Shown here piece by piece: positions 20,850-32,482 of a stretch of DNA of 64,000 nucleotides (positions within the stretch are counted from its first letter, which is position 1; each line of letters begins with the position of its first letter). The notes below the pieces were generated by a model that ran no database searches, was not told the origin of the DNA, and saw only the letters and a list, made by a program, of their open reading frames with translations. Source of the stretch: Branchiostoma floridae (taxonomy: Eukaryota; Chordata; Leptocardii; Amphioxiformes; Branchiostomatidae). The stretch spans positions 27,208,100 through 27,272,099 of the forward strand of contig NC_049984.1 in NCBI RefSeq assembly GCF_000003815.2, in the 5' to 3' direction. Both the position numbers and the translations under genes were made by a program.

Positions 20850-22860
20850 GCTCAATATTATAGAGAATGCTGTATGCACTTTAACTTGTCTGCAATCCTT
20901 GTAGTGTAATCAGATAGATATGGGAAACTTGCACAGACAGTTCTAACTTCATTGAAATCTTGTTCTTAACTATAGAAAAAACTATACACATATGAGCATG
21001 TCCGTCGCCGCCGCACGCTTCACTATGGCTCTCCCTCTTTCCCTTCCCCTTTTTCACTTAGTAACTAATTCTCCCCAGCCCCTGCTGTTTCCCTCGGGTG
21101 TCTCTGACCGGTTACGAACTGGTTTAGTTCTAAAACGCGCCGCCCGACTCTCAGGGGTGAAGTCAAAATGTCAGCTTTATTGTCAAAATTCGGTCAACTG
21201 AAAGAAGTGTACAGGGCAACTTGTCCTCATGAGTCTTGTCCTGAGAAAGTCAAGAACTATAAGGCTACTGCTGTGGAAATGGGAAAATTGCTCATGTTAC
21301 ATTTTCCATACTGCCGTATGACCAATTACCTACATAAGTTATAGAACATGTCCAAGATAGTAAGGATAGCAAGGAGAAGGCAATAAAGCCGAAAACATAT
21401 TGTTCGGACACTTTCGAAAGAATACTACTTCCACAGGAAATGTATGGGAGAGGCTAAGGGGTGTACTTAAAAACTCATTGGCTATTTTCAAGCAAAGCAC
21501 TCTAACGTTTGGAACCTGGCGCTTTACGAAAGCAAGTTTGTGGGGTTTGTGGCGAGTAAGGACATAATTGTACAACATGTAGCAAACAATAAGTTGTAGA
21601 ACAGAGCTTCTTTCATTAGGCATTGTTTTGGTACCGTTTTCATTGATCAATTTGATGTATAGATGTTTTTGGACTTGGTTTTATCACCATGACATGTATG
21701 GTAATGTTAATGTGATGACTGTGTCGCATCTTACAACCAAACAACAATGTTAGAATGGAAGAATAACAATGTTTATTGGAAGTAAGTGTCTTGTGTCATG
21801 TCAGTTAGAGGGAACACAAGCAATACCAGACACCGGAGCACAAACCACACCTCTTACAAGCTAGCAAAACAGTTCAAGGTGGCAAACTCGAAACTGCAAA
21901 AGACCATCAACACCTATAATGTAATATAGTGGGAGCCATTGAATATTGAAGTGTGTATTGCATTGTGATGTGACTCTTGCATTGGTTATGTATTGTACGC
22001 TCTCTTGTGTGAAACTATGTTCGTGTAACCACCGTACGAGTATTAGAATAAAGGAATGTGACTCGTAATTGCACCGCCTGGCATTGGTTGATTTGGATCC
22101 GGATGTGAGAGACATGTATGATCGCTAAATCCTGACCACTAGCTAGACTTGGTTCTTGACATGAGCGTTGTTAGAGTTCTGCTCTAATTCAAGGGTTGAG
22201 TCTTATAGTAGAGCGTAGTTCCCAGAAAGCCAAGTCAAGCCCAACTCTAAATTCCACAGTAACAATAAGTTGAAGTAAAACAAAGACTGAACGATAACTT
22301 TGGTAGTGCAGTGAAAAACAATTGTGACGTGGTAAAATCTATGACAGAAGAAACCTCTAGAAAGACCATTGTATTTTTCGATCTCATCCTAACTTCCATT
22401 GATTTGCCCGTGAAATGGAGCATATAAATGACACTCGTCCTGCTATTTATAAAACTCGTCTTGCTATTTTTCCATGGACAAGTAGAGGATAAGATGGCTT
22501 CTATGTCTTTTATATATTCTTAAAAGCAAAATTGACAGGTGCAAATTAAGAAGCTAATGATAATGATAATAAGCAGCTTTTGATTAATTCGACTAATCTT
22601 CGGTGTACCATAGAATGGCTTTGAAAGATATAAGGTATTCTTACCACACCAAAACCACTTTACAGATGTATCGGAAAAGGAAGGGTGACCCTTTTGCACG
22701 CCGGTGAGTATGGCTTTAACCTATTGTTAGTAATATTTACAGTTGTGAAATGAATGTAAACATTCTGTTATAATTCATGCCACGTCAAAAGAATATGCAT
22801 TGCAAATTTCTGTGTGATAATTCTGATTATTCAATGTTTGAATGTCAACATGACAATTAA
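20850..22860. other. no supported gene
   Basis: AT-rich non-coding sequence with short ORFs only. At 22664-22703 a short peptide (MYRKRKGDPFARR) ends at a GTGAGT donor and might be a small exon. Confidence 0.4.
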
Positions 22861-22867
22861 CTTACTT

Positions 22868-22982
22868 GTTTTATATGCACATGTAGATCTTCATGAGGCT
22901 GAGCACCAGCAGCACCTGTACACGCTTAGCCTCAAAGAGAAGATAGAAAAAGGCGACCTCGCCCTGCCCTACTATAGCTAAC
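22868..22982 (+). CDS. possible terminal exon
   Basis: After an acceptor (CATGTAG) the frame reads DLHEAEHQQHLYTLSLKEKI and EKGDLALPYYS, then a stop. Composition is protein-like. It could follow the short MYRKRKGDPFAR exon at 22664-22703. Not recognised. Confidence 0.3.
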
Positions 22983-23895
22983 TGCAGGACTAAAACAAAC
23001 AAACGTGGAAAGGTCTAAGTGAGCCAAACTCAACGAGGTGCAGTCGGCCTGTGTAAGTGTATAGCGGATGAAAATCATGTGTCCTCATTATGTTTGATAT
23101 GCCGTCCTCCTAGGATGTCTACATAGCATGTCTTGCACATGAACAGCCCTGGAGTCTTGTATCTCAACTTAAGTATTATATGCTCTTTACAAGTCTGTTA
23201 TTTGGGAGACAATATGTTAGTCTAAGCCAGACTTAGAGTCATAATTTTTTATCAACTGCGTTTGTGAATCAATTGATGTAGAGTGGAAAAACTCCAAAGC
23301 CAGTTCTGACAGAGCAATAAAAGAATTTGACAACAATTCTTGGTCCAGTGTGTGCGTGTGTGTGTGTTTTCAGAGGATTGTAAGTGTCCTTCATAATGTT
23401 GACTTGTCATGTTCAAAAATGTATTTCAGGTAGAATTTTGACAGTAAACTTTATATACTATCCACATAACATAAAACGGAAAAGAAAATATAACAAAACA
23501 AATTGTGCCCATACTAGATATAATACAGTAAACATGATTGAAATATGATTACATTGATATCTGAGCTGCTACTGGACTGCTTACAAATGCTGTTTCTCAG
23601 ACCGAATTAGGTGCTATGTTCACTGACGCTAAAGGTCAGAGGTGACCTGTAGGTTAAGCATTTAACACCCTGTTGCCTTATTACTCGACACGACAACCGG
23701 TGACCGGCTAGTCCGTAATAATCGTTTACACAAGCAGTTCTTAGAGAACCTTTAGCCACAAGAGAAGTATGCCCAGCAGGGTAAGTTAAAAGACGTCGGT
23801 AAAACAAAGAAACGTACCAGAGGGTAGGTATTCAATTTAGTCATATATTTATTTCATTTTAAGAAAACTCTGGCGTTTTCAAATGATCTCCGAAT

Positions 23896-25290
23896 TATAA
23901 CTTCAACATCCAACAAACCCATCTAACTAAGCTGAACCAGCCCCCACTGAGCCAGAGGCACAGTCCCCGAAGTCTGGGTTTCCAAGAGGCTGGACAGCTG
24001 TAACAATAGACCTGACTAACAAACCCTGTGTACGTTGGATGTTCTGCCACAAGCCAACTTAACATCTATGTCATCAGTAATGTGTCATGATTTGATCCGC
24101 CACCAATGGCAACGTTTTATTGTTTTGGGAACCTCCTTTTATGATCAGATGTTGCAAGCTGTGCTGACTTCGTTTCTGAAAGATATTGACTTTGTCGACC
24201 AGAGTATGACACTCTATCGGAGGTGTTCATCTGTTGATATGGTCTGCATCAGTATATTGCGCTGATTGATGTTCGCCTCATCTCACGAGCTTCTGTGCAG
24301 GAAAAAAAAAAGGAGCCAAGATTAGTTGTGTAACAACTTTTCTTTAGCCAGTTGCCACGATATATACGTCTTCAAATTCAAGTAGGCCTGACAATAGCTG
24401 GTATTTGTTAACTCACAGAGAAGTGGAGACAGTTGAATTAGAAACACATGGTCGATAACCACTTAAAAACAGTAACATGTCTTCATGGTTTGGAGACACA
24501 TTAAAACAATGTAAAACACAAATAAGCTGTATGATATGTTCAACGAGTTCGAAAATACTGCAAAGTAGACCGATCCGGTCCGCCAACACGTAAACGAGAT
24601 AATCCATCACAGATGTCAGCCGCGGTCGGCCTCACACTTTGAATTCTTGAGTTATTTTGTCACGAATTGCGCTCGAAAAGCAGATTAATATCGCCAACAT
24701 AATAGACCCTGGCTTTCATCTAAAACTATAGGTTCCGGACTAAACCTGGAGGTATGGACAAACTGACGTGTTTGTTGCGAGAGCAAAGAGACACATTCTA
24801 AACGCTGCCTTACTCAACACAACGTGCAAGGATACGACAGAATCGATCGATGTTTCTAAGCAAGAATTGGAAAACATAGACATACGGGAAACAAAAATCT
24901 TTTCAAAATATTCTTCCTACATAGTAACAATAATAACTAAACTGAGAAGAAAAATTGCAAGGGAAAATGACCCAGTATGTAGAACCTACCGCTCGCCACC
25001 GCCCTTCTTCTCCAACTGACGCTGCGTGACTGTGCGACGAGAAATACTGTACATATCCATCCGCCGTCAAAGCGGTCAGCTGTATACCAGCAAATAATTC
25101 ATCTTGAACAACTAAGTATTTTCTAATTATAGGGCAAATACTATACCAAAGCTGGAAACAATTCCAGTGATCTAAAATCGAGCTCTTGTTAGATTGATAC
25201 TCCCTTCTTGTTGTGGCGGCACTTGTGTACATCTTGTCTAAGGAGGGTATTCGGTGTCTAAGGGTTGGGAGGCTCACATAGGGTTTGTCA
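23896..25290. repeat. interspersed repeat copy C
   Basis: Full-length counterpart of 6988-8590, in the same orientation and with the same terminal blocks (AATTATAACTT at the left, GAGGCTCACATAGGGTTTGT at the right). Lacks the ~165-bp insert seen in copy B. The shared small ORF (TSFYDQMLQAVLTSF.KDIDF) persists here with substitutions. Confidence 0.75.
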
Positions 25291-25389
25291 AACCGAAATG
25301 GTTTTGCAGAAAATGAAAACTTGTTTTCGTTATATAGCTGCCTCATACAACCTAATCATAACACACGTTACTTCAACTGTGACTTTCAA

Positions 25390-25525
25390 CTCCATACTAA
25401 ACCTTCCCCTTGTACAGCAAATTAAAATTATTTACAGTACCTTTAAGATCGTCGACCACAACTATAAAGTTGAAACTGGAAATTTAAAAAGTGAAGTGTT
25501 GTTGCATATAGCTGAATGTATGTAA
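25390..25525 (+). pseudogene. decayed copy of the C-terminal domain seen at 53.95 kb
   Basis: The peptide QQIKIIYSTFKIVDHNYKVE followed by TGNLKSEVLLHIAE aligns with SQIKVQWYVITPDHSYKVET and GGWELTCHTLTLA at 53980-54080. The shared QIK...DH.YKVETG pattern is strong for so short a stretch. In both places the domain ends in a stop. Confidence 0.5.
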
Positions 25526-25599
25526 ACATACATGCAACAAAATTAAACTTTATATATATATATAAGCTAACCCATATTTTCATTTATGGTTGAAGATAA

Positions 25600-25740
25600 T
25601 TCGCATGTCTGGAAAACCATGAAGTTGCGCAAATGCAAGTATTGCATCAAGTGGCGTCTGAGTCTACAAGCGGACCATCCTGCCTCCTCGTGCCCGTACA
25701 ATGACAAGCGTGACGCCTTGTTTATCAGTGATGATGAGGT
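25600..25740 (+). CDS. zinc-finger-like exon
   Basis: An exon with a GTATAA donor at 25741 reads WKTMKLRKCKYCIKWRLSLQ, ADHPASSCPYNDKRDAL and FISDDE. The C-x2-C...H...C arrangement (CKYC, H, C) suggests a CCHC/BED-like zinc ligand set. The coding-like ORF at 25838-26060 (MSPITYKQHMEYQRQRKAHP) and the DUF4218-like segment downstream may be parts of the same transposase. Confidence 0.4.
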
Positions 25741-26156
25741 ATAATTCATGCTCTAAAATACTATTTTGAATGTATATGTGTATTTAATTGAGGACGTCGA
25801 TGGCATATCACTACAAAGTACACATTTCTTGATAACGAGTGACCAAATGTCACCCATCACGTACAAACAGCACATGGAATATCAGAGGCAGCGGAAAGCC
25901 CACCCTGTGAAGAAGAGCAACAATGGAGCACCTATCGTTACATTGCCAAAGGACCATGGGGCCACCAACTCAGCCGCCAGTAGTCTCACGCGGGGTACAA
26001 ACCTACCAAACAACGAGGCAGTGGGTCATCGATATCTGAAACCTCCAACGTACATTTCACATTTGAGTCTCAAAACTAGTCACAATACGAGGATCCATCG
26101 CAACAAGGTTTCAGCTTCGCAGTGGAAATTGTGGGTTTGTACAGACTCTGTTTGCT

Positions 26157-26660
26157 TTGAAAGGAGTGCTAAAAAATCCACATTATAATATATGGAAATG
26201 GTTTGTAGCTGCAGCAAGAGTGCTGTGCAATAGAGTAATAACAGCCGGACAACTTGAGGATGCACATCAATGTTTAAAGATTTTCTGTAACAGTTTTGAA
26301 AGAACATATGGCAAAAAGTGGTGTACAATGAATTTACACCTCGACCTCCATCTCAAACAATGCACAGAGGACTAAGGCCCAGTTCATGCATTTTGGTGCT
26401 TTGCTTTTGAAAGAAAGAGATATCATAATAATGAGAAAATGGTTGTTTGATTGGCATGTTTTATCACAACCAAGAAGTGCCGTGTTGCAGAATGATATAC
26501 CCCCAGAACTATTTCCTTTCAAACCCTCCAAGGATGATCATATTTTGACTTTGTGCCAGATAAAAACACTACAGAGACTGGCAGAAAGCATTGATTTTCT
26601 TGGAGATTTTCTTTCAATGATTGCGAAAAAATACTTCCACCATCAAAGTCAGGTGGTATG
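26157..26660 (+). pseudogene. DUF4218-like transposase C-terminal relic
   Basis: The frame reads NPHYNIWKWFVAAARVLCNR, then LKIFCNSFERTYGKKWCTMN and LHLDLHLKQC, followed by a TAA at 26373-26375 exactly where family members have an aromatic residue, then GPVHAFWCFAFER. After that the homologous reading moves to another frame (IIIMRKWLFDWHV, from 26386). The H-L..C..YGP.HAFW.FAFER pattern is the conserved core I recall from EnSpm/CACTA-related DUF4218 proteins of invertebrates. One nonsense change and one frameshift make it inactive. Confidence 0.6.
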
Positions 26661-27149
26661 ACCTATGATGACAACCAGGACTTAGTTTCTATGTTTGAAA
26701 CTTTGTACAATATTGTAGAAAGAATACGCCAAGAAGACTCTTGAAGTAGTTGTTCTAAGACTCCTTAACATTGAGCTGCAGGGTCGAGAGGAGTTGTCAC
26801 CAGCATCTTGGGGCAACTACCTTGAAAAGACAGGAGATGATGAAGAGACTAAATAATGTTTAAGAAACTCCCTTTAAGGTCTGTAGAGGATCAAAAGACA
26901 TGCATATGGCTGAAGTGCGCAAGCTAATCCACAATAAACCGAGCAAAGTCCTGAATGAACAGTAGATGGAAGATGGAAAGTATGTGGAATACATTGATAA
27001 GCAAGTAGCTGAAGATGAGAGAACATGAAGAGGTGTGCTGCTTGTGGTACTGAGGTGCCACTGCTGGCCACCATCCTCACCCGCATGACAAAGGATGGCG
27101 AGCTCACGGGACTGACATGGTAACCATTTGCTCATTAACGTGATTAAGA

Positions 27150-28290
27150 AGGATGTGTGAAAACATTATGTCTTGTATTTTAAGTTGTGGCTATTCTCTT
27201 GAACTACCCAATACTGTTAATACTAAGATAATGAATGAGTTATAGGCAATGTGCTTTATTTTTTTTCGATATACATGTGTCTATAATATACTGTGGAGAC
27301 AGCTGTGGGGGTGCTGAGAGATGCGTTCGAGAGTGACTTCGGTCCTGAGAAGGACGCCCTGACCATCCTGTAGGTTAACGTAACGCCGGCCATGACTAAT
27401 AAAGGACTTCAAGAAGATACATGTTTTGATTGCATCCTTTAACTTAACGTCAAGGCACGACTTCAAAGACACGTGTTTTGAGTGAACAGTCTTTCCGTTT
27501 CCTAGATTTGTGACTGAGTCTAACGTTACCTACTGGATTATGTATTTACCAGTTTTTAAAACGTTGTCATTACGCAAGTTTCACATGCAATAAAATCCGA
27601 AGTTACGACAGTGCTATGACGGGATATAATTATAGTACCAAGCAAACATTATACGCACATAAAACTAATTAAAATGAGGTCCGATGACGAAAAGGATGAT
27701 TTCTTGGTTTCATCAGTAATTTTGCATTCTCAACCACGGTAAACATGGCGGTACAGCGTATACAAACCCATCCCTACCCGAAAGCAGCAGAAGATCGACG
27801 TTTTACGTCTGTATGCGTAAAAATCAATCGTTTAATCACTTTTGATCTGCTAGGATAAATACTAGGCTAAGAACTTGAAATGTTCCGCATTACGCAAATT
27901 GTTAAAACATTGCTCGTCCTCTCGATCAAGCTAGCAGAGTTGCAGGAATTCTTTGGACTCCGGCCGCCATCTTGGATGTGGGGTCAAATTATTTGGTCAA
28001 TTTACAACTAATTTACATCCTTTCTATCATTTCACACACACATCATTGCATTTAAATTCATCCTATATTGACAGATGTTTGTTCTATTTTAAACTTAAAG
28101 GTCATCTGTCCTGGCACTTAACAACACCATAGGAGAACTCAGGTAGAATTACGAGAAGACCACAATCAACATTTTAAAGGCTCATCAGTTAGAAACGTGC
28201 GCATCGGAAGGTTTTGGGGGGATTGTTGGACCACACTATACAAAATAGGTTCAAACGTCTCTTTAAGAATTTCGAAAGGGAAGGCATTGT
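27150..28290. other. no supported gene
   Basis: AT-rich sequence without a coding signal that I can defend. A short Cys-containing peptide (MKRCAACGTEVPLLATILTR) lies just upstream at 27026-27122. Confidence 0.4.
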
Positions 28291-28306
28291 CACATTGTCT
28301 GGTTAA

Positions 28307-28540
28307 GTGGACTACAAGTCAAGACAGAGAGTGATCAAGCTACTCAACATGCACGGAGCACAGACCATACTCTTTTCACCCAACAGAGAAAACATCAGAC
28401 TGGGTATGGTCAAGGTGCCAAATGATTTGTGCAAACACTTGGTATGTGTGGACTGGGTTGCAAGGATGATCAAGGACAAGGGCATTTCTCCATGTATTAC
28501 CATTTATGTACGATCAATAAATGCTACAGGCATAGTATTC
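28307..28540 (+). pseudogene. RecQ-like helicase fragment, motif IV region
   Basis: The frame reads RVIKLLNMHGAQTILFSPNR, then ENIRLGMVKVPNDL. The F-S-P-N-R-x-N-I-R segment is the usual post-linker motif of RecQ-type superfamily-2 helicases. No DEAH or Walker A box is near, so this is an isolated piece of the second RecA lobe's start. Confidence 0.55.
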
Positions 28541-28617
28541 TAATACTTCAAGAATCTGTTGTCAGATGATATGTGGTAAGACAGAGACCCTAAGAAACTA
28601 AGAAAGGAACCTTTTAG

Positions 28618-28820
28618 TTGGTATCTATCACAAGGCAGAAACAAGGAGAATGTTGTCTCTTTTTTAGTGGTGATGGAAACTGTAGAGTTGTTATTGACAC
28701 TACCGCACTAGGGATGGGAATGAACTTCCCACATGTAGCATATGTAATCTTATTGGGACCAGCGACGGACGCAGAAACAATGTTGGTGCTGCCTATTTCC
28801 TCAGTGCAGTATGAGAGGGG
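28618..28820 (+). pseudogene. RecQ-like helicase fragment, motifs V-VI region
   Basis: The frame reads GDGNCRVVIDTTALGMGMNF, then PHVAYVILLGPATD. VVI.T.A.GMG.N.P.V..VI is motif V and the entry to motif VI in RecQ helicases. It follows the motif-IV fragment by the expected order, but with a stop and frame change between. Invertebrate genomes carry many transposon-linked RecQ-like genes of this kind; here the ATPase half is missing. Confidence 0.6.
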
Positions 28821-28913
28821 CTTCTCTGCAGAGATAACTCAAGAACAGAAGTTTTCAAGTTATCATTGTTACTAATAGTACTTAGATAAAACTTTCTCAA
28901 CTATATAGTCATA

Positions 28914-29177
28914 GTGCGGCCATTTGAAATGTGTTGGAATTTTAGATTTGCAGTCAGCCATCTAAGCAATGACAACCCTGCGTCCAGCCTGCCTGCTCAC
29001 CTGTCGTACGAGGAGAGCATTGTCAATCAGCAGAGGAAGAGCTGTTTCTCCATACACTGGTGCAAAGGACATCCGGGGTACTGTAAATGCAACAGAGAGC
29101 AACAAACCTCAGCAATACCAAGGATGTCACAGAGGGTGCCAGTGACAAAAAATAAAGTAGAGGGTGGAAAACAGTAA
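28914..29177 (+). other. Cys/His-containing ORF, unassigned
   Basis: The frame reads SNDNPASSLPAHLSYEESIV, then a CFSIHWCKGHPGYCKCN zinc-ligand-like cluster, ending in a stop. It follows the RecQ-like pieces directly and may be the same gene's C-terminal zinc region, but that is inference. Confidence 0.3.
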
Positions 29178-29679
29178 TCGCGATGAACCCTACCAATTAC
29201 ATCCCTTCTGGTGTCCCCCACAACTCTCCATGACTATGCCAGGAAATAATGGATCAGACGAGTCGTGTGGAAGAATAAACAAAAACTAAGTACGAAATAA
29301 GAATTGTCGCATTGAAAAGTCAACTTGAAAATAACTGTAAGACTCGTCTTACTCATCAAACTCGTTCTTCCAAATTACACTGAATGTCCATAAAAAGATT
29401 TCCTTTTTGAGGCTTTTTCAAAGAGGAAAACATCGAGGATTGCAATAATCCCATTGAGCTGTAACCACAAAAGGGACATGGAGGAAAAGGGGACTCTCAA
29501 CAACCCGATGGCTTTCCTGTCCGTGTGGTGCAGCTTGCTGGTACAGCTTGGTTTGTTCTCGACATCGATTATTCTGCTTTCAAAACATAATTTCAGCAAA
29601 GGTAGACTATTCAGGACTCCCTGCTCAATCAGCTTCACATTCTAATACATGTAATATACTTTCTGATAATTCATTCAAG

Positions 29680-29748
29680 GTACCTCTTCAAGGAAACAGC
29701 TGTGACTGTGGTGCACATACCATCTACAACATGGCATGGACTGTTGAC
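29680..29748 (+). CDS. Ulp1/SENP-type C48 protease exon (catalytic Cys segment)
   Basis: The exon lies between TCATTCAAG and GTAAGT, phase 0 at both ends. It reads VPLQGNSCDCGAHTIYNMAW and TVD. The Q-x-N-S-x-D-C-G pattern is the C-terminal catalytic block of Ulp1/SENP SUMO proteases, where the Gln shapes the oxyanion hole and the Cys of D-C-G is the nucleophile; both are present. The His and Asp of the triad should lie in upstream exons, which I could not find. The exon splices in frame to 31238-31307, across the assembly gap. Confidence 0.6.
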
Positions 29749-30053
29749 GTAAGTTCAATCTAATTTTCAAATACTGTAATTCACTCTGTCTTCTTGATAC
29801 CAAACTTTCATGGTCTGAGAAAATCTAACTTATTCTCGAAATGTTCACATGCGGCAGTGAACAAATTATTTGTTATTGTTACTATGACAAACTATTTGTT
29901 ATCAGTAATGATAAGTTCATGTTACAGTCGTCATCGTGAAAATTGTGAACATAACAGTACATTGAAGAAATCTGGGATTACAGTAAGTGTTTAGTTCAAG
30001 AAATGAATAGAAAACTAGAGTTCCATGACCCCATACCTTCGCCAAATGGGTCC

Positions 30054-30226
30054 NNNNNNNNNNNNNNNNNNNNNNNNNNNNNNNNNNNNNNNNNNNNNNN
30101 NNNNNNNNNNNNNNNNNNNNNNNNNNNNNNNNNNNNNNNNNNNNNNNNNNNNNNNNNNNNNNNNNNNNNNNNNNNNNNNNNNNNNNNNNNNNNNNNNNNN
30201 NNNNNNNNNNNNNNNNNNNNNNNNNN
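30054..30226. other. assembly gap (173 N)
   Basis: A run of N lies inside the inferred intron between the C48-protease exon and the next exon. True length is unknown. Confidence 0.99.
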
Positions 30227-30378
30227 TTAACATGGCTGAACCCACCTTTTCTTGTTAATAGCTCACTAAAAGCTTCTATAGTATACGTATTTCTGGATAT
30301 CTCAAATATATCGAAAATGTAGTACGGGTATCACATATACACTAGGACAGTGAAGGCTGTATTTATACCCGTGGTAAG

Positions 30379-30379
30379 G

Positions 30380-30420
<41 letters not shown>
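30379..30420. repeat. (AT)n microsatellite
   Basis: About 20 uninterrupted AT dinucleotides. Confidence 0.97.
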
Positions 30421-30422
<2 letters not shown>

Positions 30423-31237
30423 GCCAGTTTCGATTGTTACAGTTTCACTAAATCATCTAGAGTATGACCTACCTAGAACATGCAAGAAAAGGCCGTCTTA
30501 TTTGCGCTCCTCAAATGTTGACGTGAAGTGAAGAAAGCCATATTTCTAGGCGAAACTGTTGTATCCGGTCGGTGTATTTCTCGACCAATGGGATTGCACC
30601 ATCCTATAGCAGTGAGATAGGAACGACCAATAGGAACGTGGCTCTTCTAGTCTGGCGCACCGCCACATAGAGCTGCTTGTAATACCTCGAGCATGAAGTC
30701 ATGGAGCTCATGATGGCCTGAGATGATGTTATTATCGATTGTATAAAAAGTGTAATGATAGCATTGATGTACCATACTTTGAATTTTACGTTTTTTTTTT
30801 CATTCTTGCATTAGCCTGTAATACTCATTACAATATCTTTACAACTAGTAGAGCACAATTTATCATCTTTATCCGCGGCAAATATCTAATGATCGAAACA
30901 GGGTGCAGAATGTAGGCCATAAATTGGATGTGACAGTTCATAGACGAAAGGCAAGGATTGGACATGGTTGCATGCTTGGCACAATCTGATTGGCATTTCT
31001 GATTCAGCTAAATTCATACCAAATATCATGTAAATGTGTCGTTCCATTCAACAGTATCCCATTGACACACTCACAGACAGATAGACAGGGACACACATGG
31101 AGACACTGTCACACAGTTAACCCCAAAATTTTTTCATGGAGATAATTGTCATTCGTATCGCAATTAAGATAATATGTTGTATACAGTAGTTTTATCTTGG
31201 CAAGTATCCTGATGTGTTATTTGTAATTATATTTCAG

Positions 31238-31307
31238 ATGATCGCCTTTTTCGACAGGCTACCCGAGAATGTGATGCCAATCCGCAAAATGACAGAGCAG
31301 GACCTTG
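31238..31307 (+). CDS. linker exon between C48 protease and RING exons
   Basis: Acceptor TATATTTCAG; donor GTAAAT; phase 0 in, phase 1 out. It encodes MIAFFDRLPENVMPIRKMTE and QDL. Its phases match both neighbours, which is the main evidence that the three exons belong together. PENV..IRKMTE.DL resembles the short stretch before many RING-H2 fingers. Confidence 0.55.
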
Positions 31308-31481
31308 GTAAATTGCTTCTCATTTCATGTCACCCGGGCTATGCTGCAATATAGCGTATGCAAGAAAAACACATCAAAATTGTATTACAATTCATAGGTC
31401 GTTTCATTCTTTACCCAGTGATATCAATAATACACATCTATATTCAACATAGTTAATATTTTGCCAAACTATCGTCAACAG

Positions 31482-31595
31482 AGACCACCGCCGAGTGCAG
31501 CATCTGTCTGGAAGAATACGAGGTCAACGAGAAGGTGCTGCAGCTAGCCTGTGGTCACCAGTTTCACGTGGCTTGTCATAACCTGGTTAAACAAG
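31482..31595 (+). CDS. RING-H2 finger exon
   Basis: Phase-1 exon between CAACAG and GTATGT. It reads TTAECSICLEEYEVNEKVLQ and then LACGHQFHVACHNLVKQ. The ligands C-x2-C, C-x-H-x2-H-x2-C are the first six of a RING-H2 finger; the final C-P-x-C pair would be in the next exon, which I could not locate (possible exon at 31617 onward is not convincing). RING-H2 proteins are usually E3 ubiquitin ligases. Linked by splice phase to a SUMO-protease-like exon, an unusual pairing. Confidence 0.75.
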
Positions 31596-31599
31596 GTAT

Positions 31600-32475
31600 G
31601 TGGATAAAATTCTTACATGGTAAACGCACATGACGCAGTAGCTATTGGGAGTGATCAACTTGCGTCCTTCGAAAAGAGCTGGCCCGGTGGATTCAATGAC
31701 TCCTTGTCCACGTTGGTGGTGACCATGGCAGTGAAGAGAAAGGGAGTACAGGTTGGGAACAGTAAAGTGTATGACACAAATCTAATCTACTCTCGGGTAA
31801 TAGGGTTGCAACAGTCTAGACATTAATATCAAAACTGCCCTTGCGTATGAACTGTCACCCGTGCCAACCTCGATGTTTAATGATGAAGGCTACTACAAAG
31901 TCTACTCTTAAGAGGAAGCTGCAGGTGACTGTCTAACAGCGTTTGGTTGATATGCCCGTTTCCCTGAGAACCCAGTCCATCTTTATGATTGCGAGGTTGA
32001 CCAGCAGGCTTGAGTAAGTATATGCAAATTTACAACAATGACGTTGTGTCTAACAACATTTGACATATTATAATATTATATGCACATGCAATTGAAAAAT
32101 GTACAGACCAGAAATTAATGGATAGAATTTTTAACAGAAAAATGTTTATACGAAAAATTACCTAGCTCTACAGTCAACCAAAATATGTACCGCTGGGGAG
32201 CGTCCTAGGACCCCAACGTTTTTGTAATATTTGTAAACGACATACCAGACGATAGTTGCAATAGGATGCCAAGAAATCTGATATGTCTTTATGTGTGCTT
32301 GAGTACATGTGTATATGCGTGCAAAACATCTAAATGCACCTGGAACATTAGAATGATTACAACTACATTCTAAGGAGGATCAGATACATTTGATATACTC
32401 ATTTCCTCTAAATGGAAATTTGAGAAAATACATACATTGCAAATGCAACTTGACTAATTGTTTTAAATTTTCTTT
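31600..32475. other. no supported gene
   Basis: A 69-codon ORF at 31617-31826 has mixed composition and no motif. A short peptide near 32190-32255 is RT-like only in the vaguest sense (RWGASXDPNVFVIFVNDI), too weak to call. Confidence 0.35.
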
Positions 32476-32482
32476 ACAGAAA

